Assembly (NCBI GenBank): GCA_041484525.1
Contig: JBGPHT010000022.1
Span: 1 to 64,000 of the forward strand
Reading direction: 5' to 3'
From: JBGPHT01 sp041484525
Lineage (GTDB): Bacteria > Acidobacteriota > Terriglobia > Bryobacterales > Bryobacteraceae
DNA: 64,000 nucleotides
Positions 44,854 through 53,172 of the stretch are shown here, in pieces. Every line of letters begins with the position of its first letter. Position 1 is the stretch's first letter. The notes under the pieces were generated by a model. The model saw only the letters and a program-made list of their open reading frames with translations. It was not told where the DNA came from and did not search any database. The translations under genes were made by a program, and so were the position numbers.

Positions 44854-44926
44854 TATGACGACCAACCGGTTTACGGCCACGGCTCTGTTCCGGCTCACAG
44901 AGCGTGGTAAGCGGTTGGTCGTTATA
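44854..44926. repeat. Extended imperfect hairpin between ABC-F and ornithine-cyclodeaminase genes
   Basis: The arms TATGACGACCAACCGGTTTAC (44854-44874) and GTAAGCGGTTGGTCGTTATA (44907-44926) pair with one mismatch and one bulge. The inner CCACGGCTCTGT/ACAGAGCGTGG extends the stem with a single bulged base. The whole 73-nt unit folds on itself. No T tract follows directly. It could be a terminator-like structure of the ABC-F message, a regulatory leader of the next gene 19 bp downstream, or a single-copy mobile palindrome. Confidence 0.75.
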
Positions 44927-44944
44927 CCCGAAAGGGATTGGTGA

Positions 44945-45883
44945 ATGCTGTACCTCACTGAAGCCGATGTCCGCCGCTTCCTCCCGATGCGGGAGTGCAT
45001 TTCCCTGATGCGCATGGCGTTCGAGCGACTGGCTGCCGGGGAGGCCATCAACCAGTCGCGGCGGCGCCTGATTCTTCCCACGCGCTCGACCCTGCACTAT
45101 ATGGCGGCGAGCGATGGAAAGTACTTTGGCGCCAAGATCTATGCCACCAACCCAAGCCGCGGCGCCCACTTTCTCGTCTTGCTCTACCGCGCCGAAGACG
45201 CAGAGCCGCTCGCCATCCTCGAGGCCAACCGCCTGGGACAGATCCGGACCGGCGCGGCCAGCGGTCTCGCCACCCAGCTTCTGGCGCGGCCCGATTCACG
45301 CGTCGCCGGATTGATCGGCAGCGGGTTTCAGGCGCGCACCCAGTTGGAAGCGGTGCACACGGCGTTTCCGTTCGAGCGTGCCCTGGTATGGAGCCGTACG
45401 CCCGATCGGCGCGTCGAGTTCGCGCGGGAGTGCTCGGCGGCGCTCGGCCTCCCGGTGTCAGCGGCGGCCTCGGCCGAGGAAGCGGTGCACGCGGCCGACG
45501 TTCTCATAACCGCCACCAACGCCGCCGAGCCGGTGCTCGACGCGCAGTGGGTGCGGGACGGAACGCACATCAACGCCATGGGTTCCAACCAGGCGCAGCG
45601 CCGCGAATTGCCGGCGGAGATGGTGAAGCGCGCTGCCCTGATCGCGGTCGACAGCCGCGAGCAAAGCCGGATGGAATCGGGCGATCTGATTCTGGCGTTC
45701 CGCGATGAGGACTGGCAGCGCACGGTGGAACTGGCGGACGTGGTCACGGGGCGCTCCGGCAGGCAGGGCCCGGGTGAGATTACGATCTTCAAGTCAAATG
45801 GTCTGGCGGTGGAAGACGTGATCGCGGCGGGCTATGTCTTCGAACGCGCGGTGGAAGCCGGAGCCGGACAATCGTTGCAGTGA
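44945..45883 (+). CDS. Ornithine cyclodeaminase / mu-crystallin family protein
   Basis: The 312-residue protein has the OCD/mu-crystallin layout: an N-terminal dimerisation part with YLTEADVRRFLPMRECISLM and a central substrate region LGQIRTGAASGLATQLLARP. The NAD(P)-binding loop is VAGLIGSGFQARTQLEAVHT, followed by VLITATNAAEPVLDAQWVRD and GTHINAMGSNQAQRRELPAE. Family members include ornithine cyclodeaminase, alanine dehydrogenase and imine reductases; sequence alone does not separate them here. It follows the hairpin at 44854-44926 and stands alone. Confidence 0.82.
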   Translation: MLYLTEADVRRFLPMRECISLMRMAFERLAAGEAINQSRRRLILPTRSTLHYMAASDGKYFGAKIYATNPSRGAHFLVLLYRAEDAEPLAILEANRLGQIRTGAASGLATQLLARPDSRVAGLIGSGFQARTQLEAVHTAFPFERALVWSRTPDRRVEFARECSAALGLPVSAAASAEEAVHAADVLITATNAAEPVLDAQWVRDGTHINAMGSNQAQRRELPAEMVKRAALIAVDSREQSRMESGDLILAFRDEDWQRTVELADVVTGRSGRQGPGEITIFKSNGLAVEDVIAAGYVFERAVEAGAGQSLQ

Positions 45884-45901
45884 GGAACTGTTGGCGGCGC
45901 G

Positions 45902-46126
45902 CTATTCCTGAGCGGGCATCTGCTGTTCGATCTCGCGCCAGGCGCTGATCTTGAGACGCCGGCACACCCAGCACAATGGTTCGGATCCGGCGCTGACCGT
46001 CTCCGCATCGCACACCGAGCACTTCGTCAGTCTCTTGAGACGGTCCGTCGAAACGGCACGCCTCGCCTGTTCCAGCATCTCGGCTGGAACCACAGGCTCG
46101 GGCTTTGGCTGCACCTTGCGTTTCAT
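45902..46126 (-). CDS. Small zinc-ribbon protein
   Basis: The 74-residue protein starts MKRKVQPKPEPVVPAEMLEQ. Two CxxC pairs, TKCSVCDAET and PLCWVCRRLK, sit 15 residues apart, an obvious zinc ribbon. The N-terminal half is basic and proline-rich, the C-terminus acidic (REIEQQMPAQE). No family is recognised. A second small zinc-ribbon gene lies 65 bp upstream on the same strand, so the pair may be co-transcribed. Possible roles are nucleic-acid or protein binding. Confidence 0.6.
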   Translation of the reverse strand: MKRKVQPKPEPVVPAEMLEQARRAVSTDRLKRLTKCSVCDAETVSAGSEPLCWVCRRLKISAWREIEQQMPAQE

Positions 46127-46191
46127 GGCAATCCCAATCTCACTATGGCAGAAACTGCGCCGCCGGACAACTATCCAAAGTACGTACTGTG

Positions 46192-46374
46192 CTAGGCAGC
46201 TTCGGGGATTTGTACTACGAGCGCTACATCGAGCGAGCACGAGCAGCGGGGGCACCGCTGGCCCGGGGACACGCGCGCAAATTTTCCCTTCAGGTCCAGG
46301 TCGGCCGGTACCGTGTGGGTGCAAATCGGGCAATGAACCTGCCCTTTGGTATGGTTTTCTACGAGTGCTTTCAT
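46192..46374 (-). CDS. Small zinc-ribbon protein
   Basis: The 60-residue protein starts MKALVENHTKGQVHCPICTH and contains a second CxxC in GQRCPRCSCSLDVALVVQIP. The CPIC...CPRC spacing (about 27 residues) fits a single rubredoxin-like zinc ribbon. The C-terminal hydrophobic strand (LDVALVVQI) completes a small fold. It precedes the other zinc-ribbon gene (45902-46126) on the same strand. It is divergent from the DUF3467 gene at 46491. Function unknown. Confidence 0.6.
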   Translation of the reverse strand: MKALVENHTKGQVHCPICTHTVPADLDLKGKFARVSPGQRCPRCSCSLDVALVVQIPEAA

Positions 46375-46490
46375 GGTCTCGCCTCAATTCTTCCGACGCA
46401 AAACTGAGGGCGTTGGTTGTACCAAATTCGTAAAGAATTATAAATTCCACGAGGCCGATGCCCCGAAGCCGCCGGTGCTACGCTGGAACT

Positions 46491-46784
46491 ATGACCCAGC
46501 CCACCGCGCCCAAGATCCAGTTGATCCGGACGCCCGACTACCGCGAGAACTACGCCAATAGCGTGCAGGTGCGGGTGAACCTGTGGGACTTCCTGCTGAT
46601 GTTCGGGCAGGTCAACCAGACCACCACGGACAACGTGACCATCCACAACTTTCAGGGCATTTACGTCAGCCCCCAGCAGGCCAAAGCTCTGCTCAACGTG
46701 CTGCAGCAAAACGTAACCCAGTACGAGACCGCGTTCGGCGAGATCCGGCTCGAGCCGCAGGCCGGCGGCGGCATCGTGCAGTAG
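46491..46784 (+). CDS. DUF3467 protein
   Basis: The 97-residue protein has the DUF3467 signature: TPDYRENYANSVQVRVNLWD, FLLMFGQVNQ and VTIHNFQGIYVSPQQAKALL-NVLQQNVTQYETAFGEI. 'Y.N.v.v..s.wDf.l.FG.......v......i.mSP..aK.l..lL..nl..YE..fG.I' is the family pattern. Function is unknown. The ATG at 46491 is preferred to one 11 codons earlier because it gives the standard length. The next gene begins one base after its stop. Confidence 0.85.
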   Translation: MTQPTAPKIQLIRTPDYRENYANSVQVRVNLWDFLLMFGQVNQTTTDNVTIHNFQGIYVSPQQAKALLNVLQQNVTQYETAFGEIRLEPQAGGGIVQ

Positions 46785-46785
46785 T

Positions 46786-48351
46786 ATGGACCAGCGCAGC
46801 CGGGGAACCGCCCGGCGCATTCGCCTCGAAACCTACGCCGTTTTCTTCGTCCTGTTCGCGGCCATTTTGTTCCTGTCCCACATGCCGCTGCTGAAGCTGC
46901 CCTATTTCTGGGACGAGGCGGGGCACTACATTCCGGCCGCGCTCGACCTGATGCGCGACGGCGCCTGGGTGCCGCATTCGGTGGTCCCCGAGATCCATCC
47001 GCCGGCGGTGATGGCGTACCTGGCGGCGTTCTGGCGGCTGGCCGGCTACGCCCCGGCGTCGACGCGCACCGCCATGCTGCTGCTGTCGTCGTTCGCGCTG
47101 CTGGCGTCGTTCCTGCTGGCGATCGAGCTCTCGAAAGAAGTGCGCGGCGCGCCGGCGTTCCTGGCGGTGGCGTTGCTCTGCGCGTCGCCCATCTTTTTCG
47201 TGCAGTCCATGCTGGCGCAACTGGACGCGCCGGCCATGTTGTTCACGGTTCTGGCGCTGCTCCTTTTCTTGCAGGACCGCATCGTGTGGTCGGCGGCGGT
47301 GTGCGTGGTCCTGGTGCTGGTGAAGGAGACGGGGATCGTGGTGCCGCTGGTGTTCGCCGGGTGGCTCCTATACGAGCGGCGATGGCGCGATGCCGTCTGG
47401 TTCGCCGCACCGGCGCTGGTTTTAGGGGGATGGATCGCGGTGCTGGTTCACCGGACGGGAAGCTGGCTGGGGAACCCGGAATTCACGCGCTACAACCTCT
47501 GGTATCCGCTGCACCCGGCGCGCGTGGGAGTGGCGCTGGTGCGCCGGATTTATTACGTCTTCTTCGCCAACCTGCATTGGGTGGGAACGGCGGCGATCGT
47601 CTACGGCTGGCGCAAGAGCCGCCTGTTTTTGAGCCGCTCCTGGCGGATCGCGTGGCTGCTGGTGGCGGCCCACATAGTAGCGGTCAGCCTGCTCGGAGGC
47701 GCGGTGCTGGCGCGCTACCTGCTGCCGGTGATGCCGATTGTCTACACCGCTATGGTGGCCGGGCTCTCGCTCTATCGACGGCCGCTGCAACTGGCCTCGG
47801 GCATAGTGCTGGTGGCAGGAGTGGCGGCGGCGAACTTCATCAATCCCCCGTATCCATTTCCCTTCGAAGACAACCTGGCGTTCGCGGATTTCGTCAAACT
47901 GCAGGCGGAGACGGCCGACTACATTCAACACTGGTATCCCGCGGCCCGCGTGGATTCGGTCTGGCCGCTGACGCTCGAGTTGTCGCGGCCGGATCTGGGA
48001 TTCGTGGACCGGAAGATCGCCGCGCGGTCGATCCACGACCTGGAGCCCAAGACGCTGGCCGCGCTCGACTGGAAGGCCGAGCAGGTGCTGGTGGTCTATT
48101 CGCGAGCCTGGGACCCGGAATTCAGCATCCTGCATTTCCAGCCGATCCTGAGTTTCTGGCGGAGAGTCTATGGCTACGTGCCGAATGTCACCGCGGCTGA
48201 GGCGCGCGCCGTGGTGCCTTTTCCGGTTGAAGCTCATTTTGAGCGGCGTGGGCAGTGGGTGGATGTGTACGTGAATCCGGAGATGAACAGGAAGGGATTG
48301 TTCACCGCCGAGACGCGGAGAGTGCCGAGAAGAAAACAGGAATTGGATTAG
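46786..48351 (+). CDS. Membrane glycosyltransferase, GT-C (ArnT/PMT-like)
   Basis: The 521-residue protein has about 11 membrane helices. The GT-C acidic signature lies in the first periplasmic loop (LPYFWDEAGHYIPAALDLMR), with VPEIHPPAVMAYLAAFWRL after it. This is the ArnT/RgtB-type dolichol/polyprenyl-phosphate sugar transferase layout, and a large C-terminal soluble part (about 370-500) follows the membrane block. The last 18 residues (FTAETRRVPRRKQELD) are encoded by the left arm of a dispersed palindrome at 48301, so the natural end of the protein has been replaced or extended. Acceptor unknown. Confidence 0.75.
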   Translation: MDQRSRGTARRIRLETYAVFFVLFAAILFLSHMPLLKLPYFWDEAGHYIPAALDLMRDGAWVPHSVVPEIHPPAVMAYLAAFWRLAGYAPASTRTAMLLLSSFALLASFLLAIELSKEVRGAPAFLAVALLCASPIFFVQSMLAQLDAPAMLFTVLALLLFLQDRIVWSAAVCVVLVLVKETGIVVPLVFAGWLLYERRWRDAVWFAAPALVLGGWIAVLVHRTGSWLGNPEFTRYNLWYPLHPARVGVALVRRIYYVFFANLHWVGTAAIVYGWRKSRLFLSRSWRIAWLLVAAHIVAVSLLGGAVLARYLLPVMPIVYTAMVAGLSLYRRPLQLASGIVLVAGVAAANFINPPYPFPFEDNLAFADFVKLQAETADYIQHWYPAARVDSVWPLTLELSRPDLGFVDRKIAARSIHDLEPKTLAALDWKAEQVLVVYSRAWDPEFSILHFQPILSFWRRVYGYVPNVTAAEARAVVPFPVEAHFERRGQWVDVYVNPEMNRKGLFTAETRRVPRRKQELD

Positions 48352-48394
48352 ATTTCCGGATTTTTCTCGGCGTTCTCGGCGTCTCGGCGGTGAA
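48301..48394. repeat. Dispersed palindrome, CCGAGACGCCGAGA family, copy 2 (overlaps gene end)
   Basis: Left arm 48301-48330 (TTCACCGCCGAGACGCGGAG...) and right arm 48365-48394 (TCTCGGCGTTCTCGGCGTCT...) are largely complementary, with a 34-nt loop. The left arm lies inside the reading frame of the GT-C gene, whose stop codon (48349-48351) is in the loop. The right arm is nearly identical to that of copy 1. Confidence 0.88.
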
Positions 48395-48458
48395 CAATCT
48401 TTCGCTTTAGCACTTTAGGCCGATAGCACTCGGGACGAGAAGCAGATAGGATAGGTCC

Positions 48459-49265
48459 ATGCCGGCCAGCGTCATTCCGATTGCAGGGCGCCGACAGGGC
48501 ACGTATGTGCTGCTCGAGGCGGTCCTGCCGGGTAGGGCTGCGCAGAATGTGGGGGTCATCCTGATCGATCCCGAGAGTGGGCGCGGGTGGGTCCGGATGC
48601 GGGAACGGTATGCGGATCTCGCGGAGCCCGAAGATGCCGAGGTGCTCGAGGCGATCGAGGACGATCTGCGGGTCCGGATGGACGAAATGGGCGCGGAGCG
48701 ATTACTCGAATCGCTCGAGGACTCGCTTTCGAACGTACTGCGTGCCGGCGACCGCCAAAGCGTTGCGGTGGATGCGTTCACGCGGGTGCTCGACCGGTTG
48801 TTCGAGGAGCACGTGGAGAAGATCGAGGTGCAGCCGTTCCGCACGCACGTGCCGTTGTTCGGGCTGCGCGCGGCGGCGGGCCGGTTGGGGGAAGAGATGG
48901 CGTCTGAAGCCGAGGATTGGGTGCGCGCGCCGGCGGGCATGCGTCTCGCGCCCGACCTCTTCGTGGCGCACGTGGTGGGACGCTCCATGGAGCCGCGCAT
49001 CCCCGATGGCAGCCTGAATCTTTTTCGCTATAATCCGGTGGGATCGCGGCAGGGAAAGATCCTGCTCATCCAGCGGTTCGGCGCGGTGGACGAAACGGCG
49101 CGCTACACCATCAAGCGGTACACCAGCAAGAAAGTCGAGAGCGCGGAAGGCGAGTGGCGGCACGAACGGATTCGCCTGGAGCCGCTCAACCCCGAATTCG
49201 AGGCGTGGGACGTGGACCCCGAGGGGTTCGCCGTCGTCGCCGAATGGCTGCGCGTAATCGAGTGA
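48459..49265 (+). CDS. S24 (LexA/signal-peptidase-like) peptidase fused to a DUF3037-like N-domain
   Basis: The 268-residue protein has an N-terminal domain (about 1-130) with YVLLEAVLPGRAAQNVGVIL-IDPESGRGWVRMRERY, then FTRVLDRLFEEHVEKIEVQPF, similar to DUF3037 proteins. The C-terminal S24 fold (about 150-265) shows AHVVGRSMEPRIPDGSLNLF (nucleophile Ser before Met) and TARYTIKRYTSKK (general-base Lys). There is no HTH, so it is not LexA or a phage repressor of the usual kind. RLEPLNPEFEAWDVDPEGFAVVAEW ends it as in S24 domains. Its stop overlaps the mutY start (GTGA). Confidence 0.75.
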   Translation: MPASVIPIAGRRQGTYVLLEAVLPGRAAQNVGVILIDPESGRGWVRMRERYADLAEPEDAEVLEAIEDDLRVRMDEMGAERLLESLEDSLSNVLRAGDRQSVAVDAFTRVLDRLFEEHVEKIEVQPFRTHVPLFGLRAAAGRLGEEMASEAEDWVRAPAGMRLAPDLFVAHVVGRSMEPRIPDGSLNLFRYNPVGSRQGKILLIQRFGAVDETARYTIKRYTSKKVESAEGEWRHERIRLEPLNPEFEAWDVDPEGFAVVAEWLRVIE

Positions 49266-50251
49266 AGCGCGGGGACATCGCCACGCGGCTGCGCGAGTGG
49301 TATGGCGCCGGGCATCGCGACCTGCCGTGGCGCCGCACTTCCGATCCCTACCGCATCTGGGTCTCCGAAATCATGCTGCAGCAGACGCGCGCGCAGGCGG
49401 TGATCCCGTACTACGAGCGGTTCCTCGATCGCTTCCCCACGGTGGAGGTGCTGGCCGCGGCGGCCGAGGAGGAGGTGCTGGCGCTGTGGAGCGGCCTGGG
49501 GTATTATTCGCGCGCGCGGAACCTGCGGAGAGCGGCGCGCCAGATGGTCGAGGCGGGCGGATTTCCGCGTGAGTACGATGCCATCCGCGCGCTGCCGGGA
49601 GTCGGCGACTACACGGCGGCGGCGGTCGCGAGCATTGCGTTCGGCCTGGCGCACGCGGTGGTGGACGGCAACGTTCTGCGGGTGGTGGCGCGCGTCGAGA
49701 ATGACGCGTCCGATATCGGCGCGCCGCGCACGCGCCAACGCTTTCGCGGGACGGCGCAGGCCTGGCTGGGCGCATCCGAGCCCGGCCCATTCAACCAGGC
49801 GCTGATGGAATTGGGCGCGACCGTGTGCCTTCCCAGGAGCCCGCTGTGCCTGGTGTGTCCGCTGGCGACGGACTGCCGCGCGCGCGAGGAAGGTACGGCG
49901 GCGCAGCTCCCGGTGAAACTCAGGAAGACGGAACCGGTGCGGATCGAGGGCGTGCTGCTGGTCGTACGGAAGGGGAGCGGCGTCCTGCTGCGTCAGCGCG
50001 CCGCGGATGCGCGCCGGATGGCGGGCTTCTGGGACCTCCCCTCGCCGGACGACTTGCCAGGCGCGCGGCCCGGCGCCCGGTTGGGTGAAATCCGCCATAC
50101 CATCACGCATCACTATTTCACCCTGGCGGTGCGGGCGGCCCGGGCGCGTGTGCCGCAGGCCGGCTTCCGATGGTTCGAGCCCGAAGAGTTGACTGCGATT
50201 CCCCTGAGCACCACGGCCCGAAAAGCGCTGAGAGTGGCGGGAGTTATCTGA
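49262..50251 (+). CDS. mutY: A/G-specific adenine DNA glycosylase
   Basis: The 329-residue repair enzyme removes adenine mispaired with 8-oxoguanine. It shows RDLPWRRTSDPYRIWVSEIM-LQQTRAQAVIPYYERF (catalytic Glu in SEIMLQQT) and the helix-hairpin-helix LPGVGDYTAAAVASIAFG. VVDGNVLRV and the 4Fe-4S motif C-x6-C-x2-C-x5-C (CLPRSPLCLVCPLATDC) follow. The C-terminal NUDIX-like domain (EGVLLVVRKGSGVLLRQRAA, GFWDLPSP) reads the 8-oxoG. The GTG at 49262 overlaps the S24 gene stop; an ATG at 49244 is an alternative start. Confidence 0.92.
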   Translation: MKRGDIATRLREWYGAGHRDLPWRRTSDPYRIWVSEIMLQQTRAQAVIPYYERFLDRFPTVEVLAAAAEEEVLALWSGLGYYSRARNLRRAARQMVEAGGFPREYDAIRALPGVGDYTAAAVASIAFGLAHAVVDGNVLRVVARVENDASDIGAPRTRQRFRGTAQAWLGASEPGPFNQALMELGATVCLPRSPLCLVCPLATDCRAREEGTAAQLPVKLRKTEPVRIEGVLLVVRKGSGVLLRQRAADARRMAGFWDLPSPDDLPGARPGARLGEIRHTITHHYFTLAVRAARARVPQAGFRWFEPEELTAIPLSTTARKALRVAGVI

Positions 50252-50344
50252 ATGTGTCACGATCTGTTTACAACTTGTTAGAGTTTCGTAAAAGGTTCCC
50301 GGTTCGGGACAATTCACCGGCGCATCCGGGTACACTACGGACGA

Positions 50345-51787
50345 ATGGTGTTTAGGTCAATACGTATGGAGAGGCGACGCAAACTCGTAATTGCAAAAAC
50401 TGCCGTTGTCATGGCGACCGTTCCGCTGCTGCTCTGGGCCATATCCACCGGCCCGGATCCGGGCAAGGCCGGCGTTCCCGGGGAGTCGACGTGCACGGAG
50501 GTGGGGTGCCACGTCGGAACGCCTTTGAACGGAGGAGCGGGAAGCGTGAAGGTGACGTTTCCGGCCGGCCTGAATTACGTTCCCGGAGTCAAACAGCACC
50601 TCGTCGTGACGGTCGCCGACCCGGCTGCGACGCAGCGATTCTGGGGATTCGAGCTCACCGCCAGGCAATCCACCGATTCCAAGAGCCAGGCGGGATCATT
50701 CACGTCGACGGATGGGTTTACGGCTGTCGTGTGCGCCTCCGTTGCCGGCCTGCTGAATCAGACACAGTGGACCTTCATCGATTTCCCGCAAAACCAGAAC
50801 TGCCCCGCGTCCAGGCCCCTGGCGTACATCGAGCACACGGCGAACGGGAGTCAGCGGTTTAAGACCGGGTCGCAGACGTTCGAGTTCGATTGGACTCCTC
50901 CTGCGAGCGCAGTAGGCAACATCGTGATTTACGTCGCCGGCAACGCGGCCAACGCCGACGGCAACAACACCGGCGATCACATCTATACCGCAACTTACAC
51001 GCTGGCACCCGGGGCCGCGGGACCGGCGCCCGCCATTTCTGCGGGCGGCATCGTCAGCGCCGCCAACTTCGGCGCCTTCACATCGGTCGGGCCCGGCTCC
51101 TGGATGGAAATCTACGGTACCAACCTGTCCACAACGACACGTGGATGGGCCGGCGACGATTTCACCGGCGTCAATGCTCCGGCGTCTCTCGATGGCGTCA
51201 AGGTGACGATCGGCGGCCAATCGGCCTTCGTCGATTATGTAAGCCCGGGGCAAGTGAACGCGCAGGTACCGTCAAACACCCCGACGGGAACGCAGCAGGT
51301 GACGGTCGCGAACACGGGCGGAACCAGCGCCGGGTACACCATGACCGTCAATTCCGTGCAGCCCGGCCTGCTTGCTCCACCCTCGTTTACCGTCGGCGGC
51401 AAGCTCTACGTGGTGGCTCAATTTGCGGACCAGACATATGTCATGCCGCCGGGAGCGATCCCGGGTATCGCCAGCCGCCAGGCCAAGCCCGGTGAGACCA
51501 TCCTTATTTACGGCGTGGGCTTCGGTCCCTCCGCCACCGCGTCAGGGCAAGTCATACCTGCCGGCCAGGTTGTCCCCGCCCTGAATTCGCTCACCGGTTC
51601 GCTGAAGGTTCAATTCGCCGGCACGGATGCGACGGTGCAATACGGGGGCTTGGCTCCAAATTATGTCGGCCTCTACCAGTTCAACATCGTCGTACCCTCG
51701 GTGCCGGACAGCGATCTGGTGCCGATCGTTTTCGCTTTGAATGGGCAGAATCTTCCGCAGACGCTGTTCACTGCCGTGAAGCGGTAA
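50345..51787 (+). CDS. Secreted choice-of-anchor/Reeler-like protein with TIGR03437 C-terminal domain
   Basis: The 480-residue protein has a basic N-terminus and hydrophobic signal/anchor (VIAKTAVVMATVPLLLWAIS). A CxxxxCH motif follows (STCTEVGCHVG), then a Reeler/choice-of-anchor-V-like beta domain (about 60-220) with FWGFELTARQSTDSKSQAGS and FEFDWTPPASAVGNIVIYVA. The C-terminal 250 residues are the Solibacter-type domain: ISAGGIVSAANFGAFTSVGP, GSWMEIYGTNLSTTTRGW and QVPSNTPTGTQQVTVANTGG. This domain is expanded in Bryobacterales. Function unknown; extracellular or surface location is inferred. Confidence 0.82.
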   Translation: MVFRSIRMERRRKLVIAKTAVVMATVPLLLWAISTGPDPGKAGVPGESTCTEVGCHVGTPLNGGAGSVKVTFPAGLNYVPGVKQHLVVTVADPAATQRFWGFELTARQSTDSKSQAGSFTSTDGFTAVVCASVAGLLNQTQWTFIDFPQNQNCPASRPLAYIEHTANGSQRFKTGSQTFEFDWTPPASAVGNIVIYVAGNAANADGNNTGDHIYTATYTLAPGAAGPAPAISAGGIVSAANFGAFTSVGPGSWMEIYGTNLSTTTRGWAGDDFTGVNAPASLDGVKVTIGGQSAFVDYVSPGQVNAQVPSNTPTGTQQVTVANTGGTSAGYTMTVNSVQPGLLAPPSFTVGGKLYVVAQFADQTYVMPPGAIPGIASRQAKPGETILIYGVGFGPSATASGQVIPAGQVVPALNSLTGSLKVQFAGTDATVQYGGLAPNYVGLYQFNIVVPSVPDSDLVPIVFALNGQNLPQTLFTAVKR

Positions 51788-51808
51788 CCGGCGCGTTACG
51801 ATGTCTTC

Positions 51809-53158
51809 GTGGACCAATTCGCCCTCGATTTCGACCTGACGCCGGAGCGGCGCATCTACTCGGTCAGCGAGTTGAATGCGGCCATCCGCGCGACCCTGGA
51901 TCGCGAGTTCCCGGACGTTTGGGTGACGGGCGAGATCTCCGGCCTGAAGCTGGCGTCAAGCGGGCACTACTATTTCACGCTGAAGGAACGCGAGGCGCAG
52001 GTGAAATGCGTGGCCTTCCGCTCCGCCCACCGCTACTGGAAATTCAAGCCGCAGGATGGGCTGGCGGTGCTCGCGCGCGGGCGCCTCGATGTCTACGAGG
52101 CGCGCGGCGAATATCAGTTGATTGTCGAGCTGCTCGAACCGCAAGGCCTGGGCGCGCTGCAACTGGCGTTCGAGCAGCTCAAGAACAAACTGGCGGCCGA
52201 GGGTCTCTTCGCACTCGAGCGCAAGCGCGCGCTGCCGCGATTTCCACGGCGTATCGGGATCGTGACGTCGCCGCGGGGAGCGGCCATCGCCGACATGGTG
52301 AAGATCCTCACGCGGCGTTTTCCGGGTCTGCACATCCGGCTCTATCCGGCGCTGGTGCAGGGTGAGGGCTCGGTCGAAGAAGTCTGCCGCGGCATCGAAT
52401 ACTTCAGCCGGACGAAGTGGCCGGACGTAACGATCGTGGGCCGCGGCGGCGGGTCGCTCGAAGACCTGTGGACTTTCAATGAAGAGGCGGTGGCGCGCGC
52501 CATCGCCGCCAGCTCGGTGCCCGTGGTTTCGGCGGTGGGGCACGAGACCGACGTCACCATCGCCGATTTCGTGGCCGACCTGCGCGCGCCCACGCCATCG
52601 GCCGCGGCGGAGATGGTCGTGCCCACACTCGCCGACTTGCTGGAACGGATCGCGGGCGCCGAAGGCAAAGCGAAGCAGCAAGTACGCTATCGGCTCGCCA
52701 TGCTGGAAAGGCGCGTTCGCCAGCAGGGGATCGAGCGCGCGTTGGGCGTGCTGCACCGGCGCGTGGGCCGCCACCTGCAGCGCACGGACGAGCAGGAGTA
52801 CCGCATGCGCGAGCGCATCCGCGCCGCCATCGAATCGCGGGAGCGGGCCCGCCGCGCGCTGGATACGCGGCTGCGGCGCTTCGACATGCGTCCGCGCCTC
52901 GCGGCCGACCGCCGCCGCATGGAAGCCGCGCACGGCACGCTGGCGCAATCCATGCGGATGCGTCTGGTGGACCGCCGCCACGCGCTCGACCGGCTCGCTG
53001 CCAAGCTCTCGCAGTTGAGCCCGCTGCTGGTTTTGGAGCGCGGCTACGCCATCGTGTCGAACCAGAGCGGCATCCTGAAGGACAGCGCGGCGGCGCCGCC
53101 CGAGTCCCGCATCCATGTGCGCCTGGCGAAGGGCGCGCTCGACGCCACGGTGGAGTAG
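51809..53158 (+). CDS. xseA: Exodeoxyribonuclease VII large subunit
   Basis: The 449-residue protein begins with an OB-fold (YSVSELNAAIRATLDREFPD-VWVTGEISGLK, YFTLKEREAQVKCVAFRSAH). The XseA catalytic domain (about 130-330) has IGIVTSPRGAAIADMVKILT, VGRGGGSLEDLWTFNEEAVA and VSAVGHETDVTIADFVADLR-APTPSAAAEM. A long coiled-coil follows. With XseB it degrades single-stranded DNA. XseB is not in the window. The GTG start at 51809 is the first one in frame. A dispersed palindrome follows 15 bp after the stop. Confidence 0.95.
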   Translation: MDQFALDFDLTPERRIYSVSELNAAIRATLDREFPDVWVTGEISGLKLASSGHYYFTLKEREAQVKCVAFRSAHRYWKFKPQDGLAVLARGRLDVYEARGEYQLIVELLEPQGLGALQLAFEQLKNKLAAEGLFALERKRALPRFPRRIGIVTSPRGAAIADMVKILTRRFPGLHIRLYPALVQGEGSVEEVCRGIEYFSRTKWPDVTIVGRGGGSLEDLWTFNEEAVARAIAASSVPVVSAVGHETDVTIADFVADLRAPTPSAAAEMVVPTLADLLERIAGAEGKAKQQVRYRLAMLERRVRQQGIERALGVLHRRVGRHLQRTDEQEYRMRERIRAAIESRERARRALDTRLRRFDMRPRLAADRRRMEAAHGTLAQSMRMRLVDRRHALDRLAAKLSQLSPLLVLERGYAIVSNQSGILKDSAAAPPESRIHVRLAKGALDATVE

Positions 53159-53172
53159 TTAGATGGCAAGTC

